In this document: in pieces, positions 1-4,628 of the stretch | Layout of the letters: every line of letters begins with the position of its first letter | How positions within the stretch are numbered: position 1 is the first letter of the stretch | Origin: DATAXS01 sp036266715 | GTDB taxonomy: Bacteria > Patescibacteriota > Minisyncoccia > UBA6257 > 2-01-FULL-56-20 | Length of the DNA stretch: 5,513 nt | NCBI GenBank assembly: GCA_036266715.1 | Contig: DATAXS010000013.1 | Span: forward strand, 1-5,513 | Reading direction: 5' to 3' | Made by a program: the position numbers and the translations under genes | The notes under the pieces: model-generated | Database searches by the model: none | What the model saw: only the letters and a program-made list of their open reading frames with translations | What the model was told of the DNA's origin: nothing

Positions 1-321
1 GTTGGGCGTAAAAAGATAATTCCGAGATTGTTTGCGAAACTCATTGATCCGCTGGCGCTTGCGATATGGTTTATGGATGACGGCTCGTTCAAATCGAACC
101 ATCATAGAACATATATCATTCACAGTGTCGGTTACACGAAGAACGACCTTGAAATTGTTCAAAAAGTTCTCAAAGAAAAGTTTGGTATCAAGATCGCATT
201 GCATAAGCAATACGACCGGTGGAGGATTTACTTCCTTTCCGAAACGGCGGATAGGTTCAAAAAACTTATTGAGCCATACATGATACCGTCAATGAGATAT
301 AAATTAGGTTTAACACAATTG
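1..321 (+). mobile_element. 3' part of a 23S rRNA intron (E. coli site ~2262/2263) carrying a homing endonuclease
   Basis: The left edge lies inside an intron of the 23S gene. The downstream exon resumes with CCAAAAAAGTAACGGAGGAG, which aligns without gaps to the E. coli stretch starting near C2263 (CCTAAAGAGTAACGGAGGAG). This places the 3' splice site after the G at 321. A terminal G is what a group I intron requires. Almost all the visible intron is endonuclease coding sequence and no group I core helices can be recognised here, so the ribozyme core must be mostly upstream of the window. The class (group I) is therefore inferred from the host gene, the endonuclease family and the terminal G. 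A bulge-helix-bulge intron cannot be excluded without the 5' part. Confidence 0.7.
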
Positions 322-333
322 CCAAAAAAGTAA
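1..333 (+). CDS. LAGLIDADG homing endonuclease, C-terminal part (5' partial)
   Basis: Intron-encoded DNA endonuclease that would cleave intronless 23S genes and drive intron spread. The frame is open to the left edge, so the TTG at 28 is not the real start. The visible 110 residues contain a LAGLIDADG motif (LALAIWFMDDGS, visible residues 18-29) with the expected catalytic Asp before the Gly (D27). A typical alpha-beta half-domain follows and ends in IPSMRYKL, matching the C-terminal pattern of the LAGLIDADG_2 type (Pfam PF03161, from memory). This is probably the second half of a two-motif monomeric enzyme. It looks intact where visible. The last three codons (Pro-Lys-Lys) and the TAA stop at 331-333 lie past the inferred splice site, in the 23S exon. 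Confidence 0.9.
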   Translation, partial: VGRKKIIPRLFAKLIDPLALAIWFMDDGSFKSNHHRTYIIHSVGYTKNDLEIVQKVLKEKFGIKIALHKQYDRWRIYFLSETADRFKKLIEPYMIPSMRYKLGLTQLPKK

Positions 334-655
334 CGGAGGAGTTTATTAAGGTCAGCTTAGCCCGAATGGAAACCGGGCAGGACGTGCAAACGCAAAAGCT
401 GGCTTGACTGCGAGACATACAAGTCGAGCAGGTGCGAAAGCAGAAGTTAGTGACCCGATGGCATTCTTGATAGAAAGGCCGGAGACACCGGATAAAAGCT
501 ACTCCGGGGATAACAGGCTAGTATTGTCCGAGCGTCCCTAGCGACGACAATGCTCGGCACCTCGATGTCGGCTCGCCTTAGCGCGGGGGTGAAGAAGCTC
601 CCAAGCGTTTGGCTGTTCGCCAATTAAAAGGGCACGTGAGCTGGGTTCAGACCGT
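322..655 (+). rRNA. rrl: 23S rRNA, domain V exon (E. coli ~2263-2593)
   Basis: Large-subunit rRNA segment covering much of the peptidyl transferase centre. Direct matches to universally conserved 23S sequence are AGTAACGGAGGAG (329-341), CTTGACTGCGAG, GAGCAGGTGCGAAAGCAG, ACTCCGGGGATAACAGGCT (501-519, with A2451 at 513), GGCACCTCGATGTCGGCTC and the A-loop GGCTGTTCGCC (611-621). The exon is 334 nt against 331 nt for the same E. coli span, so no further insertion lies inside it. U2585 is at 647. It ends at U2593 (655), where the second intron begins. The helices between the conserved blocks differ from E. coli in sequence but keep complementary arms. Confidence 0.97.
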
Positions 656-933
656 CAACGAAAGATAACCCAATCGAGATATCTGTTAAAAAGAAACGGC
701 GGCTTTCCGCAGAAATGCGGATCGAACAAATCGACTCATATCGGTGAAGTCCTTCTATTCGGACCTGGAATAGTAAGGATAATACCGAGGGAAGTGCGGT
801 CTTTAAGATCGCACCCCGTAGAGACTCAATCTTAAATGATTGGATGGAAGCATCTTCCATAAGACGTCGGTCATCTCGGCGGCGAGATGGTGGTATAGTC
901 CAAACCGCCAGTAATGGCGTGAAGTATGAATTG
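656..933 (+). ncRNA. Group I self-splicing intron in 23S rRNA at site L2593 (no ORF)
   Basis: A 278-nt insertion between ...TCAGACCGT (ends 655) and CGTGAGACAGG (from 934), which are contiguous in other 23S genes. It ends in G (933), as group I introns do. Visible helices: P2-like CCGCA-GAAA-TGCGG (707-720, GNRA loop); P4 TCGGT/ACCGA (741-745 / 784-788); P5 TCCTTCTATTC paired with GAATAG-T-AAGGA (750-760 / 768-779); P6 TGCGGTC/GATCGCA (795-801 / 807-813); P7 GACT/AGTC (823-826 / 897-900, in the typical contexts GTAGAGACTC and TATAGTCC); two hairpins in the P8 region (844-860, 872-889); P9 CGCCA-GTAA-TGGCG (906-919, GNRA loop). The intron has no endonuclease gene. P1 and P3 were not assigned. 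The site is that of the C. reinhardtii chloroplast I-CreI intron. Confidence 0.93.
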
Positions 934-1225
<292 letters not shown>

Positions 1226-1233
1226 CTGACTTT

Positions 1234-1376
1234 CTGCTGTGTGTTTGTCTTTTGTAGGGACGTGGTTCGCGCGTGCTCGCGCGACCACTCTCTCTCGGCG
1301 CTGCCCATCGGACAATGACATTCATTGCGTTCCGGGGCGCCTCCGAGATGCCCTCCAAAAGACAAACACACAGCAG
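1234..1376 (+). repeat. Y-shaped inverted-repeat structure in the 23S-5S spacer
   Basis: The arms 1234-1254 and 1356-1376 are perfect reverse complements over 21 bp. After a T/C mismatch the stem continues with AGGG/CCCT (1256-1259 / 1351-1354). The enclosed 91 nt fold into two more hairpins. One is GTGGT-T-CGCGCG, loop TGCT, CGCGCG-ACCAC (1262-1288). The other is a longer arm, 1293-1348, with TCTCGG/CCGAGA, CCC/GGG, CGGA/TCCG and a CAATGA-CAT-TCATTG tip (1313-1327). Nearly every base is paired, giving a three-way junction. A likely role, by inference, is a double-stranded RNA processing site between 23S and 5S. A small non-coding palindromic insertion element is the alternative. No protein gene is supported here. 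Confidence 0.8.
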
Positions 1377-1394
1377 TACAATTTTCTGCTATGA

Positions 1395-1427
1395 AAAAAC
1401 CGTGCGCCACAGGCGAAACGGCTTTTT
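1395..1427 (+). terminator. Terminator-like hairpin directly before 5S rRNA
   Basis: AAAAACCGT (1395-1403) pairs with ACGG-C-TTTTT (1418-1427), with an inner CGCC/GGCG stem (1405-1408 / 1412-1415) and an ACA loop. The shape is that of an intrinsic terminator with an A tract and a T tract, but it ends exactly where the 5S helix I begins. It could be an attenuator, an antiterminated site or a processing hairpin. The arm 1418-1422 can instead pair with 1556-1560 downstream of the 5S. Confidence 0.5.
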
Positions 1428-1550
1428 GATGTCGGTGCTTTATTCGGGCGTGTCCCACCTCTTCCCATTCCGAACAGAGAAGTGAAAGCGCCCCGATCTG
1501 ATGATACTTGCGGTAATATAACTGCGGGGAAAGTAGGATGTGCCGACATC
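1428..1550 (+). rRNA. rrf: 5S rRNA
   Basis: Structural RNA of the large subunit's central protuberance. The diagnostic block TCCCACCTCTTCCCATTCCGAACAGAGAAGTGAAAGCGCCC (in pieces, about 1451-1491) matches the 5S loop B/C and helix III pattern, and the 3' part has the usual GCGGGGAAAGTAGGATGTGCC ending. Helix I is GATGTCGG (1428-1435) with CCGACATC (1543-1550). The 123-nt length fits the roughly 120 nt of bacterial 5S. The ends are set from helix I and may be off by one or two bases. The gene follows 23S by about 200 nt, as part of the same rRNA operon. Confidence 0.95.
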
Positions 1551-1565
1551 AAAGTGCCGTTTTTT
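1543..1565 (+). terminator. Likely rRNA operon terminator (5S-bracketing stem plus T6)
   Basis: The 5S helix I extends outward. Beyond GATGTCGG/CCGACATC, bases 1425-1427 (TTT) pair with 1551-1553 (AAA), 1424 wobbles with 1554, 1423/1555 is a T-T mismatch, and ACGGC (1418-1422) pairs with GCCGT (1556-1560). A run of six T (1560-1565) follows. This resembles an intrinsic terminator whose loop is the whole 5S RNA, and it also gives a pre-5S processing stem. Termination here is inferred. Confidence 0.5.
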
Positions 1566-1567
1566 AT

Positions 1568-1576
1568 TGCTATAAT
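1568..1576 (+). promoter_or_regulatory. Extended -10 promoter TGCTATAAT
   Basis: A perfect TGN-TATAAT sits 3 nt after the T6 tract of the rRNA operon. No good -35 hexamer lies 16-18 nt upstream, which is acceptable for an extended -10. The hexamer ends at 1576 and ATG starts at 1583, so the expected transcription start falls on or next to the start codon and predicts a leaderless mRNA. Confidence 0.65.
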
Positions 1577-1582
1577 GAATGT

Positions 1583-2356
1583 ATGGACTCCCGACGCACA
1601 AAACAGCTCATATACGGAGGAATTTTCGTCATCGTAGTGTGCCTTATTGTGTACGGAGCGTATGCTTTATTTTTGAAACCCGCGCCATCGTGTTTTGACC
1701 ACGTGCAGGACGGGGGCGAGACGGGCGTGGATTGCGGGGGGCCGTGCGCGAAGGTGTGCACGCCAAGCACGTTGCAGGGAATCACGGCGGTGGGCGGCGT
1801 GCAATCGTTCGTCACGAGCCTCGGCCACTACACGTTCCTTGCACAGATTGCGAACGCGAATACGGATTTCGGCGCGCGGAGTGTTGGCTATTCCATTGAC
1901 CTTTATGGCGGCGCATCGAGCACGCTCATTGCATCCATTCCTGGCCAATCTTTTATCTACGGCGGCGAGGTAAAATATCTTTTAGTGCCGAACCTGCTCG
2001 TATCCACGCCCTTTACGAATGCATCGCTTACGATTATGAACGCGAATATCGCGTGGATTACATCGAGCACCATGGGCGGCGTGCCCCAGTTTGTGGTGCA
2101 AAACCTTGGCCCCGGACCGCTTTCTTCCAGTACCGTTTCTGTGAACGGCGAGCTCACGGACAACGACGCGTCCGCGTTCAGTAATATTCTTATCGTCGGC
2201 GTTTTTAAAGACGTGAACGGCAACGTGATCGGCGCCTCGCAGACGGAGCTTGACGGCATTGCGCCCAACCAGACGGAAACCTTCAGTGTGAGCTACCCCG
2301 TGACGCCTGATATTGACCCTTCGCTCACCGAACTTTATGCCTATGCCCTCCGGTAG
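1583..2356 (+). CDS. Membrane-anchored extracytoplasmic protein with DGGETGVDCGGPC motif, function unknown
   Basis: A 257-residue protein. I chose ATG 1583 over the in-frame ATG at 1538, because 1538 lies inside the 5S gene and the promoter is between the two. The N-terminus MDSRRTKQ is positive, followed by one membrane helix (about 9-31), so the rest should be outside the cell. Just after the helix is a cysteine cluster (C37, C51, C55, C59) around DGGETGVDCGGPC (43-55), a motif recurrent in surface proteins of several bacteria including Patescibacteria. The remainder is Ser/Thr/Asn-rich and beta-strand-like. Segments at about 80-130 and 180-245 both resemble FxLYD/CARDB-like beta-sandwich modules (for example VFKDVNGNVIG...LDGIAPNQTETFSVSYP), so a tandem pair is plausible. 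There are no catalytic motifs. The adjacent peptidoglycan genes suggest an envelope role, but no function is assigned. Confidence 0.9.
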   Translation: MDSRRTKQLIYGGIFVIVVCLIVYGAYALFLKPAPSCFDHVQDGGETGVDCGGPCAKVCTPSTLQGITAVGGVQSFVTSLGHYTFLAQIANANTDFGARSVGYSIDLYGGASSTLIASIPGQSFIYGGEVKYLLVPNLLVSTPFTNASLTIMNANIAWITSSTMGGVPQFVVQNLGPGPLSSSTVSVNGELTDNDASAFSNILIVGVFKDVNGNVIGASQTELDGIAPNQTETFSVSYPVTPDIDPSLTELYAYALR

Positions 2357-2360
2357 AGTG

Positions 2361-2369
2361 TGCTAGAAT
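2361..2369 (+). promoter_or_regulatory. Extended -10 promoter TGCTAGAAT before the SEDS gene
   Basis: TGC-TAGAAT (5 of 6 match to TATAAT, with the TGN extension) lies in the 20-nt gap between two genes. It ends 7 nt before ATG 2377, the same geometry as the promoter before position 1583. It predicts an mRNA starting at or very near the ATG. The GAGG at 2372-2375 is only 1 nt from the ATG, too close to serve as a ribosome binding site. Confidence 0.55.
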
Positions 2370-2376
2370 GTGAGGC

Positions 2377-3432
2377 ATGTTGGCCCTTTTCATACCCCTC
2401 GGGATCCTTGTGGCCGCGGGCCTTATCACGCTTTCCGCGCTCTCGTTCCACTTCTTCGCGCTCCAATTTCTCTGGGTCGCGATAGGCGTGGGTCTTGTGA
2501 TCATATTTTTGTACGTTGACTGGCGGTCAATTTTCAATTCGCGATGGATCACGTGGGCGCTCTATGCGTTCGCGCTGCTCTTGATGCTCTTTGCCTATCT
2601 TGCGGGGCCGGTCATCCGGAACGCGCGGAGTTGGATCGTACTGGGGCCCTTCAGCGTCCAGCCGGTGGAGGTCATGAAGGTGGCGCTCATTTTCCTCTTT
2701 GCGCACTACTTTAGCCGGCGGCATCTTGCCGTCGCGCGATGGCAAAATATTTTGACGACCTTCGCGTTGTTCGTCATTCCCGCCGCGATTGCCGTGCGTT
2801 TGCCGGACCTTGGGTCGGCGCTCATCTTCTTCAGTATTTGGTTCGGCTTCCTTTTGCTTTCCGGCCTGCCGCTCCGGCGCGTACTTGTGACGCTCGTTAT
2901 TTTTGCGCTCGCCGCGGGATTCATTTGGACCTACGTGCTGAAGGATTATCACCGCGCGCGGATACTCGGCTATCTTGATCCGCAAAGTGGCGCGTTAAGC
3001 ATCAATTACAGCGCCACCCAGGCGCGCATCGCAATCGGCTCGGCGGGATTCCTCGGGAAAGGATATGGGCAGGGGACGCAGACCCAGCTTGGATTTTTGT
3101 CGGAACCCACAGAGGACTTTATTTTCGCCGCGCTCATTGAAGAATGGGGCGTGCTCGGCGGCATCGTGGTGGTCGCCGCATTCTTTTTCCTCATTTTCCA
3201 AATATTGCGCATCGGCGCGCTCGCGGACGAGAATTTTGAGAAATTTATCTGTCTCGGCGCGGCAATGATGTTCGGCGTGCAGTTCCTTTTGAATGCGGGG
3301 TCGGCAACGGGGCTCACGCCGGTCGTCGGCGTCACGTTCCCTTTTGTAAGTTACGGCGGCACGAGCATGTTTGCGGACTTTTTCCTGGTGGCCGTCATAA
3401 ATTCAATCAGAAAACGGTCGTCGGTGGCGTAG
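2377..3432 (+). CDS. rodA: SEDS-family peptidoglycan glycosyltransferase, RodA/FtsW type
   Basis: Integral membrane polymerase that links lipid II disaccharides into glycan strands, normally working with a class B penicillin-binding protein. The 351 residues are mostly hydrophobic helices. Family landmarks in order: NARSWIVLG (82-90), QPVEVMK (95-101; the family usually has QPSE), LPDLGSA (142-148), GQGTQTQLGFLSEP followed by the conserved extracellular Asp D247 in EDFIFA (equivalent, from memory, to the essential Asp of Thermus RodA), and the signature PFVSYGGTSM (SYGG 325-328). The GQGTQTQLGFL stretch looks more like RodA than FtsW, but the two cannot be firmly separated here. The start is fixed by an in-frame TGA at 2371-2373. 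The protein opens directly in the first membrane helix and lacks the cytoplasmic N-terminal tail of many homologues. The stop is TAG. mltG follows after 40 nt. Confidence 0.95.
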   Translation: MLALFIPLGILVAAGLITLSALSFHFFALQFLWVAIGVGLVIIFLYVDWRSIFNSRWITWALYAFALLLMLFAYLAGPVIRNARSWIVLGPFSVQPVEVMKVALIFLFAHYFSRRHLAVARWQNILTTFALFVIPAAIAVRLPDLGSALIFFSIWFGFLLLSGLPLRRVLVTLVIFALAAGFIWTYVLKDYHRARILGYLDPQSGALSINYSATQARIAIGSAGFLGKGYGQGTQTQLGFLSEPTEDFIFAALIEEWGVLGGIVVVAAFFFLIFQILRIGALADENFEKFICLGAAMMFGVQFLLNAGSATGLTPVVGVTFPFVSYGGTSMFADFFLVAVINSIRKRSSVA

Positions 3433-3460
3433 TAAAACCTCATATAAGGCCCGAAATACA

Positions 3461-3466
3461 TATATA
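3461..3466 (+). promoter_or_regulatory. Possible -10 element TATATA before mltG
   Basis: TATATA (4 of 6 to consensus), 6 nt before ATG 3473, repeats the -10-to-ATG spacing of the two preceding genes. There is no TG extension and no -35, and the gap is AT-rich (another TATAA at 3443-3447), so this is weak alone. mltG may also be co-transcribed with the SEDS gene. No Shine-Dalgarno sequence precedes the ATG. Confidence 0.35.
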
Positions 3467-3472
3467 AACCGA

Positions 3473-4492
3473 ATGGATGCCATAATCGCAAATTCCAATA
3501 AGCAATACACCATCGGGGCGGCGGTGATAGCCGTCCTTCTCGTGATTTTCGGCGGTATTTTTCTTTATGCGTTGCGGCCGGCGGATGCGGGCGGGACTTC
3601 CGTCATCTTTTCCGTGGACCAGGGCGAAAAGTTTCACTCGATCGTGACGGCGCTCCGCGCGGACGGCCTCATCCGGTCCACATCGGCATCCGAACTCTAT
3701 GCGGTATTGAGCGGCGCCGCGTTCCGCATGCAGCCGGGCCTCTACAAATTGTCCCCCGCGATGTCCGCGCCCGCGATCCTGGGTGGCCTCGCGACCAAGA
3801 ACGCAAACGAGGTAACGGTCACGATACCCGAAGGGGACAATGTGTACGAGATCGACGCCGCGCTCGCGAACGCACTCGTGCTTCCCCCGGGAACGCTCAT
3901 TGCCTATGCGCAGGCAAATAATTTGGAGGGAAAACTTTTTCCCGATACGTACCAATTCTTTACGGGTTCGAACGTTGAGGACGTGGTGCAAAAGATGACG
4001 GACGATTTTAATGCGAAGGCCGCGCCGCTTCTTGCGGCAGATCCCAAAAACGCGACGAGCGACCTCATCATTGCTTCCATTTTGGAAAAAGAAGTGCCGG
4101 ACCCGACCGACCAGGAAATAGTCGCGGGCATTCTTTGGAAGCGGTTGAATGCGGGAATGCCGCTTGATGTGGATGCAAGCATCTGCTACGCAAAATTAAT
4201 GGAGGAATATGCGAGCTCGACCGCTCCCGCGGGAGGAACTGCGGTCCCCGGCTGCTATCCCCTGAGTGCCACCGACTACACCATAAATTCACCTTACAAC
4301 ACCTACCGTTACAAGGGGCTCCCGCCGGGTCCCATCGGCAATCCGGGAGTGGCGGCCATCCAGGCAGCCATCAGCCCCAAAAGCTCGCCTTATTGGTACT
4401 ATTTAAGCGATCCCGCGACGGGGAAGACCATCTACGCCGTGACACTTGACGAACAGAATGCAAATAGAGTAGAATACTTAAAATCTCATTAA
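3473..4492 (+). CDS. mltG: Endolytic murein transglycosylase MltG (YceG-like)
   Basis: Membrane-anchored lytic transglycosylase that cuts nascent peptidoglycan strands at the outer face of the membrane and helps set glycan length. 339 residues, full length for the family. A short N-terminal tail precedes one membrane helix (about 13-34) and a LysM-like region (about 43-105, with FSVDQGEKFHSIVTALRADG and PGLYKLSPAMSAPAILGGLA). The catalytic domain (about 110-339) has EGKLFPDTYQF, ASILEKEV with the expected catalytic Glu E205 (equivalent, from memory, to E. coli E218), LDVDASICYA, and SPYNTYRYKGLPPGPIGNPG. It ends in YWYYLSDPATGKTIYAVT and LDEQNANRVEYL. An insert between ICYA and the SPYNTY motif carries a second Cys, so C238 and C261 could form an extracellular disulfide. 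It follows the SEDS polymerase, consistent with coupled strand synthesis and cleavage. A terminator begins at its stop codon. Confidence 0.96.
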   Translation: MDAIIANSNKQYTIGAAVIAVLLVIFGGIFLYALRPADAGGTSVIFSVDQGEKFHSIVTALRADGLIRSTSASELYAVLSGAAFRMQPGLYKLSPAMSAPAILGGLATKNANEVTVTIPEGDNVYEIDAALANALVLPPGTLIAYAQANNLEGKLFPDTYQFFTGSNVEDVVQKMTDDFNAKAAPLLAADPKNATSDLIIASILEKEVPDPTDQEIVAGILWKRLNAGMPLDVDASICYAKLMEEYASSTAPAGGTAVPGCYPLSATDYTINSPYNTYRYKGLPPGPIGNPGVAAIQAAISPKSSPYWYYLSDPATGKTIYAVTLDEQNANRVEYLKSH

Positions 4493-4530
4493 ACGGTACT
4501 TCTTGTGGAAAGAGAGGTAAGCCGTTTTTT
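4491..4530 (+). terminator. Rho-independent terminator after mltG
   Basis: AAACGG (4491-4496) pairs with CCGTTT (4522-4527). An inner stem pairs ACTTCTT with AGAGAGGT through standard and wobble pairs, and the 3' arm runs into a six-T tract (4525-4530). The 5' arm overlaps the mltG TAA by two bases. It separates the envelope genes from rpoB. Confidence 0.8.
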
Positions 4531-4628
4531 GCTTGTGTGGGGCTTGCTTTTTGGGGTAGTCCGTGGTCCTTGGAAGTGCGGGAAGGCGGTTTTAATACTT
4601 TTTTAAACTTAAATTTAACCAAAATTTA
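4531..4628 (+). promoter_or_regulatory. rpoB leader with AT-rich start region and candidate promoter
   Basis: A 98-nt gap that must hold the rpoB promoter if the preceding terminator works. Candidates are TTGGAA (4570-4575) as -35 with TAATAC (4593-4598) at 17-nt spacing, or TTTAAT (4591-4596) as a better -10 at 15 nt. Neither is strong. From 4590 to the ATG the sequence is nearly all A/T, with a repeated AATTTAA (4612-4618, 4624-4630). No Shine-Dalgarno motif and no L10/L12-type leader structure is visible. Confidence 0.35.

Noticed and set aside
28..30. TTG at 28 as the endonuclease start
   Set aside because: The frame is open to the left edge, and the sequence before it (VGRKKIIPR) matches the usual lead-in to the second LAGLIDADG motif.
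643..671. GGGTT (643-647) / AACCC (667-671) as the P1 helix of the L2593 intron
   Set aside because: It does not pair the exon bases next to the splice site or give the U-G pair expected at it, so it is probably chance. The guide sequence was left unassigned.
1538..1582. ATG at 1538 as the start of the surface-protein gene
   Set aside because: It lies within the 5S rRNA, the operon T tract and promoter fall between it and ATG 1583, and the 15 extra residues would precede a normal signal-anchor N-terminus.
2527..2985. 152-codon minus-strand open frame opposite the SEDS gene
   Set aside because: It is an antisense shadow of a GC-rich coding frame, with a charged low-complexity product, while the + strand protein has clear family motifs.
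3440..3991. 183-codon minus-strand open frame opposite mltG
   Set aside because: It is antisense to a well-supported MltG frame, with no domain resemblance.
2361..4492. Recoding of UGA as seen in some Patescibacteria
   Set aside because: No in-frame TGA occurs in any of the genes, and stops used are TAG and TAA, so there is no evidence for recoding.
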